From NCBI GenBank assembly GCA_013423325.1, contig BLJB01000049.1, positions 335 to 64,334 of the forward strand: a DNA stretch of 64,000 nucleotides, read 5' to 3'. The position numbers and the translations under genes are program-made. Positions 43,792-55,804 of the stretch are shown here, in pieces. The number at the start of each line of letters is the position of its first letter. Positions within the stretch are counted from its first letter, which is position 1. Source of the DNA: Usnea hakonensis. Lineage: Eukaryota > Ascomycota > Lecanoromycetes > Lecanorales > Parmeliaceae. The notes beneath the pieces are model-generated. The model had not been told where the DNA came from. It did no database searches and saw nothing but the letters and a program-made list of their open reading frames with translations.

Positions 43792-46419
43792 CTACCCCAA
43801 GTCTGATGCAGTGTTTATTGGTAAGCTAGCTGCAGGCTCGTTATCGTCATCTGCAGGTTCAACCCTAGGGTCGCTGATGTATTCATCGCGCTTATCGTCA
43901 CTTGGACTTGAGGGCTCAGATTCAGGTGGGGCTTCAACAACTAACAGCCCTTCACAGCCCTCATGGTCAATGTGTGTTGACCCTTGCCTTTTACGAGCCG
44001 GAAGTGACGGCGAGTCTGATTTTGGAACTGGCTTCCTCTTGGGGGTCGTGACCGGCATCATCTTCGTACGAGGCTTTTCAGGAAATGGTAAGGGCTGGCC
44101 AGGAGGAGGCAAAGGGCGACCACGCCCAATGGGATGCTTGGGAGTCCCAGCGCGATCTGGATCAGGAGCCTGCTGGGTTTTCTGTTCCGTATTCTTACTG
44201 AGTACTCCCCAACCCCATTTCTTGGCTGCTGCAGTCGCCGCCCCAAGGGCTACCATTGACTGTCGCTTCTCCGATGATGCTGGCGTGCGAGTATCTGCTT
44301 GCATTTTGCTTGGCTGTGGCATATCGTTGCCAAAAATAGACTTCGTGGACCGCGAGCTTGTGCTCGTCGGAGTTGGGGGCAACGAAAGTTGGGAGGGGCT
44401 AGATGAGTACGTGTCTGGTGGAGGCTTCTGCTCATGTGTGCCGTTGGAATCAGAAAACGTAGAAGATCTACTACTGGATTTTCGGCTGTTCTCCCACAAC
44501 GTAGAGGGTCCTGGGGTTGATCCCGAGGGAGTGTCGATAGGAGACGTGGGGCGGGAGCGGTTCGAGATCGCCATCATTGTACTAGTTGCATCCTGTTGCT
44601 GTTTGATCTTTTTCGTCGGTTGGACAGAGTCAAAATTTGCACTGTCCATACTCACTAGCGGATTCGCAGCTGATGCGAACGAGCGCGATCTGAGGGCCTT
44701 TGGCGGCTCTGAGCGTTTCTGGACGCTAGTAGTAAGACCTTCACCGGGTGCGTCATCGATGCTTTGTTTAGGAATCGCTGCTATTTTTGGTATTGGACCC
44801 GAAGGAGACACATCCAAAGAGACAGGAATGCTCATGGTCCTATCGTCTCTCGCACGGGACGAAGGATCAGGGCCCGGAACCGCTTCGGCTCCAAGCTCGG
44901 CATCATCTTCTGGCGCTTCGTCTGGTATCTTGGTGTGTTCAGTCTGTGTTCCGCCTGTCGTCCCTTGGTCTGCCCAAATGCCTCCTCGAAAACTTTGTTG
45001 TCTAGTGTCTGTAAATGGACTATCGTCCCAATGGGGCATGACTATGGTCTCAGCCATGACCTCCCTAATCCTACTCTCGATCGCTCTCAAGATAATGCCA
45101 TATGTGATCTGTCTGGAGCTTACAATCGGCTCAATGGTCATCTCCATATCAGGCATTGTCTCAAAGGAGACCCAGACGCGGTTACTTGGGGGCGGTTTGA
45201 ACTTCACCAAGACATGGCCGTTCAACTTTTTGACGACGACTGCCAGTACCAAATTGACCTCTCGAGCTTTAAACCGCGCTCCGAGGTCAATGCGAGCCGT
45301 AGCTGCGATCTCTAGGCGAAAATTGCCGCTGTAAATAAAATCAGCTTCAGCACAGCAATCGCCGTTGATTGTGAGGTCATTGAGTCGCGGATTGGTGATC
45401 TGGGGAGCACTCTCCCCCATCTCAATTTTTCGGAGTACGAGACCGGAGAGGAAAGCCGGTTTCTTCACTCGTGCAATTTTTTTGGTTATCTTCTTGCGTA
45501 CGAATTCCTCCAGGACCTGGGTCTTATAAAGGGCAAGGAAGAGTCTACCGAAAAGCCCATTGATCCACCTTGTCTGCAGCTGCTCTTCCGAAGAATGCAA
45601 TCTCTGCACGAGCCCGATAATATGCTTGGTCTCGTACTGCTGTGGCCTTGGCGGGTTATCAGGATCATCTGGCTTGACATCTTGGTTTTGTAGTAGCGCA
45701 AAATAGAAGTCTTCTTTATCTGAACAATTCTCTGAAAAGAGGAAAAAAGGTTTGGACGTAGAAGTTGGATCATCGAAACCTGCTTTCCTCGTCAACTGTA
45801 TGGCATTCCTCTTGATCCACAATTCTCCCTCTGGTATTTCGTCTCCTCCGCCGTAGATGCTGACGTCGTGAAGTTCTAGTGATATGACATGTTTGACCTC
45901 TAATTGTTCGGAGTCTTCGTAGAGCATTAAATGTCCGTGTCGTAGGACGACAAAGAAGACATTCCGAGCCCTGTTGACGTTCCTGCCGTTGCCCTTCCCA
46001 GGTTCTAGACTCGGTCCTTGCCTCCGGTCAAATATGCTTCTATACATGGTCTGGTATACGCTTGGACTCTCTGTAGCTACTATGACCCCAGTCGGGGTCG
46101 TCCGTTCGGGTGGTTTGCCATTGATACCCCCAGGTACGTATTCACGGCATACAGCGAAGTAGCCAGCTGCAACATCGGGCTCATGTGTGCGTTTGAACTT
46201 CTCTGCAATATCGGCGATATTTGCATGTGATTTGATGTTTTGTCCGTCGTCTTTGCCATCACTAAGGGTGTTTGAAGCTGCACCCGAAGAGGCTGAGGGC
46301 GGATGTTGTACTGGCAATGTGAGGTAGGCATGCAGAAGGACAATGGCGAATAGGGTGGGCAACAAGGTCAGTCCACCGAGAAAATAGGTCAAGATAAATG
46401 CAACGGAGATGCCCATCAC
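43792..46419 (-). CDS. PH and SMP-LTD domain lipid-transfer protein, Nvj2/TEX2-like
   Basis: A single exon of 875 residues. The N-terminus is a hydrophobic hairpin or span (SVAFILTYFLGGLTLLPTLF, then AIVLLHAYLTLP). A PH-like domain follows at about 110-250 (FFVVLRHGHLMLYEDSEQLE, VKHVISLELHDVSIYG, KPFFLFSENCSDKEDFYFAL). The SMP-LTD domain spans about 280-480 (WINGLFGRLFLALYKTQVLE, NPRLNDLTINGDCCAEADF, RIDLGARFKAREVNLVLAVV, WVSFETMPDMEMTIEPIVSS). The C-terminal half is disordered, Pro/Ser-rich and basic. This is the layout of yeast Nvj2, an ER-anchored lipid carrier at nucleus-vacuole and ER-Golgi contacts. Confidence 0.88.
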   Translation of the reverse strand: MMGISVAFILTYFLGGLTLLPTLFAIVLLHAYLTLPVQHPPSASSGAASNTLSDGKDDGQNIKSHANIADIAEKFKRTHEPDVAAGYFAVCREYVPGGINGKPPERTTPTGVIVATESPSVYQTMYRSIFDRRQGPSLEPGKGNGRNVNRARNVFFVVLRHGHLMLYEDSEQLEVKHVISLELHDVSIYGGGDEIPEGELWIKRNAIQLTRKAGFDDPTSTSKPFFLFSENCSDKEDFYFALLQNQDVKPDDPDNPPRPQQYETKHIIGLVQRLHSSEEQLQTRWINGLFGRLFLALYKTQVLEEFVRKKITKKIARVKKPAFLSGLVLRKIEMGESAPQITNPRLNDLTINGDCCAEADFIYSGNFRLEIAATARIDLGARFKAREVNLVLAVVVKKLNGHVLVKFKPPPSNRVWVSFETMPDMEMTIEPIVSSRQITYGIILRAIESRIREVMAETIVMPHWDDSPFTDTRQQSFRGGIWADQGTTGGTQTEHTKIPDEAPEDDAELGAEAVPGPDPSSRARDDRTMSIPVSLDVSPSGPIPKIAAIPKQSIDDAPGEGLTTSVQKRSEPPKALRSRSFASAANPLVSMDSANFDSVQPTKKIKQQQDATSTMMAISNRSRPTSPIDTPSGSTPGPSTLWENSRKSSSRSSTFSDSNGTHEQKPPPDTYSSSPSQLSLPPTPTSTSSRSTKSIFGNDMPQPSKMQADTRTPASSEKRQSMVALGAATAAAKKWGWGVLSKNTEQKTQQAPDPDRAGTPKHPIGRGRPLPPPGQPLPFPEKPRTKMMPVTTPKRKPVPKSDSPSLPARKRQGSTHIDHEGCEGLLVVEAPPESEPSSPSDDKRDEYISDPRVEPADDDNEPAASLPINTASDLG

Positions 46420-46863
46420 GACGAGGGCAGCTCTTTCAGGTGTAAAAGTAGCGCGCTCATCGTGATCGGGGCAAGCAAAGTGTCAATCTGACTTTGACGC
46501 AATTGTTGTGTGCACTATCTTGGGAGCTTCGATCAATCCAATGTATTTTAGATATGAAGTATTGTAAGATATCATACTCCGTAGTGCAAGGCTGAGCTAG
46601 ACAATGAAATTTAAGATCTGAACGTGACGTACTCGTACAGCGACTTAATAATGATACGTGGTTCTAACTAAATACGGATATGGATGCCACTTGTCCCCTG
46701 TGGAAAATGATTGCCGGTTTTCACTTCTCAAACGCCATCCAGGCATCGGCAATCTATTTTCTAAACGAAAGGGGGTGGGTGAACTTCAACGCCGTTTCCA
46801 TGATTTCCTTGGGGTATAATGCGCGCGTCTTCAATCACAGTCCATCGCTAAACCCAACGCGAA
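46420..46863. other. intergenic space NVJ2-like gene / REV3
   Basis: 444 bp between two minus-strand genes; promoter of the NVJ2-like gene. No other gene is seen. Confidence 0.45.
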
Positions 46864-49800
46864 TCACCAATTCAGATCACCAGCCTCAAGCTCTTCTAGT
46901 ATCCCTATGACCGGTTCTGCCATAGTTTTCAAGTTTCGCAGACCGGCCATATGCCTCGTCCGGGTATAGAAAACTGGACAGTCCTTGCTGTCACATCTCA
47001 CCTCTTCGCCCCAAGCCAGATTAGAACAAGAGCGACACACGTTCTCCACATCAACAGCCTTCCTCTCTCCTCTATTGAGCCATGAGTGCAGCGTTGTCAG
47101 AGAGTTGTCCGCATTTTGCATGCACTGGGCGCAAATCACCATCTCCTCCTCGAGCTTCTCGTGACAGGCGATGCAGGTAGAGGATTTCATGTAAGACTCT
47201 AGTGTTTTCTTCGATATTATCAAGTCCTTGCCTCCCGTAGATGTTCCTGCTTCTATACGGCGCACGCGCTGGTATTTGGGCATTTCGTCATACCACTGTC
47301 GTACGTTCGCTCCAACGAGATTAAAGATACGTTCAAGGGGTGGGATTAAATTCTTTGAGATGTAATATTCTGCATCCAACTCGTTATTATCGTTGTGCAA
47401 GAGTACTTCGGGAGCCACACATCGGTCGATGAGCCTAGCGCCTGGAGCTCCAGTAATCACGACGTAAGGAACACGCTCTCCGTATTGCGGCTCTGCGCGA
47501 GGATCTTCCAGCATCCTCCTAGTGCTGATGAGTGCTCCAGGAGGCGGCAGACCCTTGTCGCTGTAAGTACCAAGCTTGACCTCTTTGGCGAAACAAAAAT
47601 CTTGGATGGAAACTTTTCCTCTCATAATCTTCATGCACTGTCGCTGGAAATAATGTTTGACCTGGCTTAAATCCGCTGAGCGGAACAGTATTTTCAAAGC
47701 ACGCTCTTCGATCTTCTGCTCAGCTGGTGTTCCGTCTCGGCGCACGGTCTCGATACCCTTAGCTTCAAAGTCCGGTACCGCCTGGTCCTTGCTCTCGTAC
47801 TTGAAACCTACGTATCGCTTCTTGGCGAGTAGCACGCATGGAAGATAGACTTTTTCGAACTTCAGTTTGACTGGTCTCGGGTTCATGTCCGTAATAGTAC
47901 TGGCAATCTCTTTCCCGATGTCAAACGCTTCGTCTTTTGTGCGGCCCTTGAGATAGACGAAGAGACTGTCAGTGTCACCATAAACCACTTCGGCTCCCCA
48001 CCTCTCCACGGAGTGTATTAACGCAATGGCTTTCTCTAATGTCTCGCGACCTGTCTGAACGATACTGTCGGCAATCTCGGAGCAAGGCATGCGTCCAGAG
48101 AAGGAAGCAGAGGTGTAGCCGTAAGTGACGTTGGCGATGAGTTTCAATGCAAGCTGTCTGTTGTTAAGGAGCCTTTGTAAAGCTTTGTCATCCTTGTCGA
48201 GCTTCATTCCGCTTTTAACCATGACTCGAGTCTCTAAAATTTCGCCCAGCATCTTCGCGAGAAGAGACTTACGGATATCTGGTTTGGCGTACATGATGCC
48301 GTTGGGCGCAATATTGACCTGGCCTTTGAACAGCTCCAAAAGTCTTTGCTCTCTGTGGTAATCTGTGAAACCCATCTTGTTTTGGCCACGCCAGCTGACC
48401 ACCCTTCCGAGGAACGTCGAGTAGCAATAATTATATGCAATCATTACACTCGGGTATAGAGACTGAAAGTCAAGCACCAGCATCGGGCTGTTGTAAAACG
48501 CGCTTTGAGGCTCCATGACCAAAGGTAGACACTCCAAGGCGTTCTGCTGGCCGACTTGCTTGCGACTCGGTGATGGCAGCAAGAAATTCTCTGGTTTGGC
48601 TATTCGAAACATGAGCGATTCGACCTTGAACTGGGATCCTCGAGAAAACACAGAAAAGAAATCTACTCCCAGTAACCGCGCTTGCTCACTCGTCCTTGGA
48701 ATAAGCTCATTCTGCTCTAAGATTTCCAAGTCTAACTGAACACGTGAAACATAGTATTCCACAACTCTAGCCAGGTCTTTAGGTATGCCACTTTTATACC
48801 ACAATGTCAGGTCTTGAAAAGAATAGTGCGGTATACGGCGATGACAGAGCTGGAAAACAACGTTTTCCATTGTATACTGCAACAAATTCAACTCTCCCCT
48901 CATCGCGCGCCAGACGTTGATCATGTGTCTTCCCGTGACTCTGATGGTGGACGTGTGATTGAAACCCCAGCGATCGTCCTCTTTGCCGAATCGGCCATGC
49001 GACTGCGATTTCATCCTCGAAAATTCATCGCACAAATTGTAGTCATACTTGCATCGAGCTCGTTCTATCAGATATCCCCAGGAACTTCCATGCACTTCGT
49101 AGCCGGTTAGAATGTCAGGATCATAGCTACGAACGATATCGACCATGCGATTGATCAACTCGAGTTCAGATCTCTCCTCCTCCACCTCCACGCCGGTGTG
49201 CTGGGAGATCCTACGGGCTAATCCTTCAGTATCTGCCAAGACCAAGATTCCGACGTGTGTCCCTTCATTAACGCCGTTGACTTCCAGGTCCTCTTCATCG
49301 GACTGGAGACACCAGAAAATGCAACCAACTTCATCCTGTTCGGGATTAGGCACCAGATTGCCACGAGTGTTGACGTGTATTTCAAGGCCCATGACGCTCA
49401 TGTACTGGGTCTCGTGTTGTACGCTAGTCGATTTTTGTTTTTGCGAGTATTTAAAACCATGCCTGTTCTTCTGAGTGGCACCATCGACTTGTGAGAGACT
49501 CATCTCCGTGGACGGAACTTCCTTGTTGAGAGTAGCCTTATTCAAGGACATTGACGATTTCTCACCCTCCTCAGCTATCCAAGCCACGACTTCATGCCTA
49601 GTGGGAGGCATTTCTCCTATTTCCCAGCTTCGGAGACCACATGCGATTCTTCGTCTCCGAGATAGCCGCTCCTGATTAAGCTTGTCTACGATAGACCCAG
49701 GTTTCTCTCCTCGACTGGCTGGCGACGTTCCTGTGGGATCGAAATATGCCAGAAATGGGACCGTGTCACTCGCAAGCTTGAATTCCTTCCCTGCGTACTC

Positions 49801-52112
49801 TCTAGCACGCTCAGGCACATCCCTTTCGTTACTATAGTGAGCGTCCTCATAGATGATTGATCGAGACTTTTCATCGCGCAATTCGAGCAAAACCTCGGAA
49901 GCTTGCGGAGGTTCATAAGCGGGCAACAGTAATTTTGTGTCCAGTCTGATGTCGAACGCTTGATGAAGTTTCGAGGAGTACGCAGAGGTCTGGGAAGACA
50001 ATTTCCTTTGTGAGGTTGAAGATCGTGTCATTTCGAGCCTTGGTGCACTAAACAGGCTTGAGCTTGGCTCACTAGACGACGGAAAGAATACCAGCTCTCT
50101 CCTTGATATTTGCGAACGTTTTCCGTCTGGATTACTGGTTTGGCTGAGCTTCCTGGTGGTGTTTGGATCATACGGACCTTTAACGACTTGAAAAGAGAGC
50201 ACTTTATTTCCGGCTACGGATTTTAAGTCTTCCTGGGAAGAAGGCAGCATCTTGCGCTTTCTTTCACGATATTCACTCGAATAAGGCATTCCATCTGACG
50301 TCTCTGGAGGCAGGGATGCCACGGACTGATCAAGATCGAACTGCTCTCCAAATTTTGACAAAGCGTTCGCAGAACGCTGTCGACTGCTATTTGCAGTCGG
50401 ATCATCAAAATCATCGTTCTCTGTTAGGAGTTCGCGGCTGGGGAGCCTCCGTCTCTTGCTGTCAGGTTGAGTTTCTTTGGTCGAACTCTTGACTCGTACA
50501 GCACTGATGTCGCTCGCAAATTCCAGAGGAACTTCGAAAGCATCGTCATCGAAGTGGTCGTAGTTACCCACATTTCTGATTCCCATCTTCTCCAACTCAT
50601 TAGAGCTTGTAATGTCCTGCGTCTTTGCAAATTGACTTGATCCGGGAACTTGCGTGGCATCCGTAATGGACGGTCCATCAGCAAGCCTATCACTGTTGTC
50701 GTATATTGGCCCGTGCATGCCTTGATTCGCGAAGTGGCCCAATTCACTATCTGTTCGCTCGCCCAGTTTCCTTTGCGACGTGTCCATGTCCCGCGCTAGC
50801 TCCTCGTCTGACTCATATGGGAACTCATCCTCTTCAAAGGAAAGAAGCCGGCTTTCGTCCACTTCTGGCATGTTAGCATCTGCGACTTGTATTCTATCCG
50901 CAGCAGCTTGAGAAGCCAGCCGGGAAGCCATTACACGAGCAAGATTTTCCGGGAAAAGGTCTTCTACGCTCTCTAGCGACGTTTTCACCTGGTCCTCAGG
51001 ATCTTGATCTTCAATAAAGGAATCAAAATCAAGTCTCTTGCCATCACTTTTCTGTCTCTCGTCATGGATGATGGTTTTGAGCTTCTCCATATACTCCTTC
51101 TCATGGATCCATCCGCCTACCCGAGTATTTCTCGGATCTGCTGAAACAGAGACTAATACTTCCGCTGGGAACGGGCTGCTTCCTGGATGCGTCTCTCCCA
51201 TCCTGGCTTTTCTCCTCCTAGTTTCATCACGCCAAAGGCCAGCCATGCTTTGGACCAACTTCTCGTCTTTCGGAATGGGATTTGTACGCTCAACAAAGTC
51301 ATGGTGTATGGGCCGCGATTTGACTTCACAACGATTGAGAATGTGCTGTACACAAATATCAACTTCTATAGAGCAGTGACTTTGCCGCGGAACCGTTTCA
51401 TCTTCTGAGATTAGAGAAGGAGAAATTGTTTGAGTGTGCCACCGGTGGGTAGTACCGTTGATGTCTAAGTAGTCCGGCACTGGGCTGCGGAACCTAACTT
51501 GGCTACAGTCTATGTATGCGCATCCATAAAGGTTGTAGTCACACATCCATTGTAGCAGATACTGTACGTGGCTTTCATAGGGTTGGATGACCTTTTTCAA
51601 GATCGTGCCTTGCCGCAAAAGATCTGCTAAACGAGTCATGTGGAGTGGGTTCAGCATGTAGACTTTGAGAAAAACACTGTAACCGACGTTGTAACCGTAG
51701 AATGGAACACCCTTGACAACAGTGATGTGTCCAACGAAGGCAGGTTTCCCTTGATACATATTGCGGCGATAGCTGACGGCAAGGGCGTGATTAATGGATA
51801 AATGGAGTTGACGGATATAAGTCGCGACTACAGGTCTATGAGAAACGTGCTTTGCCAAGTTTTCAAGTAAGACTTACCATCCTCTTGTATGAGACTGCCA
51901 TCGTATCCAACGTAAAGGTACGGCAACGCGCCATGAATATGGGCGCATACCTTTTGTCCTGTTTCAGTGGCGCCAAACACCCTGATGACAGGGACCTTGG
52001 GGACGGCCGTTTGCTGGTTGAAGCCATGAGCCGCAGGAAGCTGGGGATCAAATGTGGTAGGAGTCGCTTGGTAGTGGTCGATGCAGTTTAGTCGAACGCG
52101 GAAGACGTCCAT
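46864..52112 (-). CDS. REV3: DNA polymerase zeta catalytic subunit
   Basis: Two exons, about 1,720 residues. Exon 1 (52112 to about 51889) encodes MDVFRVRLNCIDHYQATPT, IRVFGATETGQKVCAHIHGA and LPYLYVGYDG. A short intron joins it to VATYIRQLHLSINHALAVSY. A long Ser-rich region precedes the exonuclease-like domain (IVRSYDPDILTGYEVHG). The polymerase motifs are intact: A (LDFQSLYPSVMIAYNYC), B (LIANVTYGYTSASFSGRMP) and C (VYGDTDSLFVYLKGR), plus KKRYVGFKYE. The C-terminus has the two cysteine clusters CIACHEKLEEEMVICAQC and CRSCSNLAWGEEVRCDSKDC; the second usually binds an iron-sulfur cluster. Rev3 extends past DNA lesions and drives induced mutation. Confidence 0.96.
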
Positions 52113-53119
52113 TGAAGGTTAGCTCGAGCGCATGTTGAAGCAATTGTACGGAAGCATTTGACGACATCAAAGCGTTGGGACATCAAAGCATTTCATTACA
52201 CCACCAATAATCATACGGAGTAATGCCTCGTGACTTCAGGGAGGTAGGATGAAGTTAGATTCGGTAGGTACGTAAAGTAAGAGAGGTCAATGCAATGTAG
52301 GGTCTGTGTGACGCGAATCTGAATGACCACCATCACGAAAACAAGGAAATTATGTGGGTTAAAGGAACGGTAAATGCACGGTAAACCAAAAATCACGTAA
52401 ATAACTAAACGCTCTCGTCAAGTAACGGTTTCAAAAAAGTTACGTTACTCTAAAAAATACGTACTTTCTCTAATAACCGTTCGCAAATAATGATTAGTCA
52501 GCTGTTTTTTACAATTAGCGCGAATACCTAACGGACCCTAAATATTGCTCCCCGTACTCCCTAAGTATACTTTATACGAGATACCTACTCCGCAGGCACC
52601 CCCACCATATTGCGATCGCGGGTCTAGGATGACACCCCCGCGAGAAAATTGACCAAATCGACCGAATCTGAGGTTAAAATTAATGCGACGTTGATGGAGT
52701 CTCCGCTACTCCACTCCCGAGTACTTGGCTTGGTAGGCTTGGCAGTACTTTTCTTTTACCGTTTATTATAGATACGGTCTAGTTCCGGTATATAATAATA
52801 AATCGTTTTGATACCGTACCACTATTTGATACTATAATATTACCGTTCAAGACATCCATAGCCTTTCGCTAAGGTACTTACTGTCTCCAATTCAAAAGTA
52901 AAAGCCAGCTCTCGCAGCATATGCATGTCAAGTATAAAAACTCCTCTTACTTGCTCCGAATCTCCATGCATCGATCCATGACTTGCTAAAACCTCATTTT
53001 CGCAACACCTCGTCAATTAGATTCATTCTCATAACTGGTGCAAGAAGACCTATCTGCTCCTCCACTTGAAGACCCACCGGGTCTTCGTACCTTTGTATAC
53101 TCCTTTCATCTTCGCCATC
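52113..53119. promoter_or_regulatory. divergent promoter region REV3 / SLU7 with AT-rich core
   Basis: 1.0 kb between start codons on opposite strands. The middle (about 52380-52860) is AT-rich with repeated TAACGG, GGTAAA and ACCGTT motifs on both strands, perhaps an old decayed insertion, but CA and TG are not absent so RIP is not clear. No gene is supported. Confidence 0.4.
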
Positions 53120-54574
53120 ATGTCTAGAAAGCCCGCCGAACCCGCCAAAAAAGAGCAGAACGAGTACATCCCCTCCTTCATCTCTAAAAAGCCTTTTTAC
53201 CTGGAATCTGCGGACAGCGAAAACGACTACCTCGAGCATCAGCGTCTCCAGACCTCTACATCTGACCAGTCAAAATGGTATGACCGCGGAAAGCGAGTTG
53301 GCTCAGTAGCTACAAAATTCCGCAAAGGCGCTTGTGAGAACTGTGGGGCTCTGACGCATAAGATTAAAGAATGCCTGAGCAGGCCGAGGTCGAAGGGTGC
53401 TCGGTGGACGGGCAAGGACATCCAAGCCGATGAGTTAGTGCAGGATGTGCACTTGGGCTGGGATGCGAAAAGAGATCGGTGGAATGGGTATGATGCGGAG
53501 CAGTATCGAAATGTGACCGAGGAGTGGGAGGAGCTGGAGAATCTGAAGAAGAGATTGAAGGGCGAGGGAGTTCAGTGGGACGAGCAAAAGCTTCTCACGG
53601 AGGATGGTGGACAGAGAGACGAGGGGGAGGAAGAGGAGGCGAAGTATGCCGAGGAATCTGATATGGGGCGGCAGCAGAGCACTGCTACTAGAAATCTACG
53701 AATACGGGAGGACACGGCCAAATACTTGCTTAATCTGGACTTGGATTCTGCTAAATACGACCCTAAGACAAGATCAATGGTAGACATGGGCGCCCAAGCT
53801 GACCAAGCCGCCGCTTTGGTTGCGGAAGATAACTTCATGCGAGCGTCAGGGGATGCGGCGGAGTTTGAAAGAGCGCAGAAGTACGCATGGGAGTCACAAG
53901 AGCGAGGAGACAAGAACAAAACACATTTACAAGCCAATCCTACTTCAGGTGAATACTTTCGAAGGAAAGAAAAGGAAGAGAGAGATACCAGACGGGAGGC
54001 CCATCGGAAGTTGCTGCTTGAGAAATATGGTGGGGAGCAGCACTTGCAACCATCACAGTTACGAGATCTGGCCGTTGTCGAGAGTGAACGATATGTGGAA
54101 TACGACGAGACAGGCGCCATCAAAGGAGCGGCGAACATGGAGGCGAAATCAAAATACCCCGAGGATGTGTTTCTCAACAACCATGCTTCGGTTTGGGGAA
54201 GTTGGTGGTCCAATTTTCAGTGGGGCTATGCTTGTTGTAATTCAACAATCAAGAACAGTTATTGCACGGGTGAAGAGGGCAAGCTCGCCTTTGAAGAAGC
54301 CAATAAGATCCGGACCGGTGGAGAGCTTGAGACTGTTTCACTTACAAAAACAACGGGATCAACGGAAGAAGACAATGTATCGCCTGGAAGAAAGGAAGAT
54401 CCAGTCGGGAAGCAGCAAATAAAGGAGAAGACCGAGACGGTGGCGAAGAAGAGAACACTAACGGAAATGAGGGGTGGTGTCAGTGAGGAGGAACTCGAGA
54501 ATTTTAAAAGGTCGCGGGCAATGGCAGATGATCCTATGGCAAAACTTTTAGGCACAGACGAACTCCTGCATTAG
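53120..54574 (+). CDS. SLU7: pre-mRNA splicing factor Slu7
   Basis: A single exon of 484 residues. Start chosen at [18 protein letters not shown], 18 codons inside a longer open frame, because this is where family similarity begins. The N-terminal block ([33 protein letters not shown]) leads to the CCHC zinc knuckle [14 protein letters not shown], then [16 protein letters not shown] and the [18 protein letters not shown] motif. Further conserved parts are [50 protein letters not shown] and [19 protein letters not shown] near 54180. Slu7 acts in the second catalytic step of splicing, in 3' splice-site choice. The C-tail is acidic and variable. Confidence 0.96.
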   Translation: MSRKPAEPAKKEQNEYIPSFISKKPFYLESADSENDYLEHQRLQTSTSDQSKWYDRGKRVGSVATKFRKGACENCGALTHKIKECLSRPRSKGARWTGKDIQADELVQDVHLGWDAKRDRWNGYDAEQYRNVTEEWEELENLKKRLKGEGVQWDEQKLLTEDGGQRDEGEEEEAKYAEESDMGRQQSTATRNLRIREDTAKYLLNLDLDSAKYDPKTRSMVDMGAQADQAAALVAEDNFMRASGDAAEFERAQKYAWESQERGDKNKTHLQANPTSGEYFRRKEKEERDTRREAHRKLLLEKYGGEQHLQPSQLRDLAVVESERYVEYDETGAIKGAANMEAKSKYPEDVFLNNHASVWGSWWSNFQWGYACCNSTIKNSYCTGEEGKLAFEEANKIRTGGELETVSLTKTTGSTEEDNVSPGRKEDPVGKQQIKEKTETVAKKRTLTEMRGGVSEEELENFKRSRAMADDPMAKLLGTDELLH

Positions 54575-54761
54575 TATTTACCTGCAGTGTCGGAGTAGCA
54601 AAAGAAATAAACCATGATACCAATGGGAAATTTCTGGGAAGATCTTCCGATTCCATGGTTCTAAGCTCTTGATTTGAACTGTCCTATTGCCCAGGGAACT
54701 CTGCCGTGCCATGACAATACCTATGGCTCGAAGCTAGCGTCAAGCATGCGATATGCCCCAC

Positions 54762-55609
54762 TCACTCCTCTTCCTCCTCACCAGCATCACCCTCATCTTT
54801 CTTCTCCGCTGCCCTAGCCTTCTTCCTCCTCACTCGCCCAGGGCGTCCACCACCAAGGGGCGAGCTCAGAGCAAAATCAATATGCTTTTGGGAGTCGAGT
54901 CGCACGACGAAAGATGGGACGTTGACAATTTGCTTTCCAACACTACGTAAACATCCCCAACGATCAGTATTGTCCACGTCGTACCGTAAGCACAAGGCAT
55001 ACCGAATGTGCCTCTGTCTAATCAAGACCCGGGCGTGATGGATGCTCTTCGCCAATCCGAGCTTGTAGACACAGGTTTGCAGTCGCCTCTCCAAGAAATC
55101 CTCCACCTTGAGCGCAAGCACGTAGTCAAGCTTCATCCGGGATTCATCAAGTACGCCCACGCGGACAAGACGGCGAATCAAGGCGTTTCCCTCGAAGAGT
55201 CTCTTTGGGTCCTTCTCCTCCATAGTCAGAAGTTGGCTGTATGATGAGTCAGGTATCAACATGCATAGACAGTAAAGAGGATAACAAGTAAAGAGGATAG
55301 CAAATAGAGCCGTACCGAGCAGCACGACGAATCTTGGAGAGGGTGAGCATCACGCGCCACACTTCGCGCTTATTACGAAGACCATATTCGCCGACGATCT
55401 TCAGTTCAGAGTCCCTATGAAGGTGTCAATTGAATTCCATCGACATGAGCAGAGCAAGCTCTTGCTTCAGTGGCCGGGAGATACTGACAAACGAGCGGCC
55501 TCAAAAGCTGCAGAGAATAGTCAGTCCATGAGTAATAGCTTCTTAAGACAGCGAACGACTTACGGCGGCGAGGTACCTTGTAGGTCTTGCTATACGAACG
55601 TGGTGCCAT
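54762..55609 (-). CDS. RPS9: 40S ribosomal protein S9 (uS4)
   Basis: Start [16 protein letters not shown] at 55609. A 20-nt-class small exon (near 55486-55505) gives FEAARL, then [20 protein letters not shown] and [13 protein letters not shown]. The next exon gives [60 protein letters not shown] and [10 protein letters not shown]. The last exon gives [20 protein letters not shown] and [19 protein letters not shown]. This is the full uS4 protein with its S4 RNA-binding domain (residues about 105-170), and an acidic tail of Glu residues that is longer than usual. It binds 18S rRNA early in small-subunit assembly and helps decoding fidelity. It is divergent from RPL21. Confidence 0.95.
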
Positions 55610-55804
55610 GATTGAGGGAGGAGTCGATGAGGGTTTCCAATTCAATGTGGGAAAAGGAACGGGAATTAGCGTGCTGCCAAGACTCTAAGCGAGCCCACCA
55701 CGAACTTTGCCTTCGTATCACGCAGTAGGTAGTCGAACAGCAGCAACAAAAAGCAGCACAACGAGAAACTCAAAGTCAAGCTCAAAAGATACCCATAAGC
55801 AATT
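55610..55804. promoter_or_regulatory. shared promoter of RPS9 and RPL21
   Basis: Only 195 bp separate the start codons of two ribosomal-protein genes on opposite strands. CAGCAGCAACAAAAAGCAGC and AGTCAAGCTCAAAAG tracts lie within. Joint control of the two genes from this interval is inferred. Confidence 0.65.

Noticed and set aside
43811..45334. 507-codon plus-strand frame opposite the NVJ2-like gene
   Set aside because: The minus-strand frame has clear PH and SMP-LTD domains; the plus frame is low-complexity antisense of the disordered tail.
52421..52481. Short inverted repeat TAACGGTT / AACCGTT as a MITE
   Set aside because: Only seven to eight bases match and there is no element-like border or target duplication.
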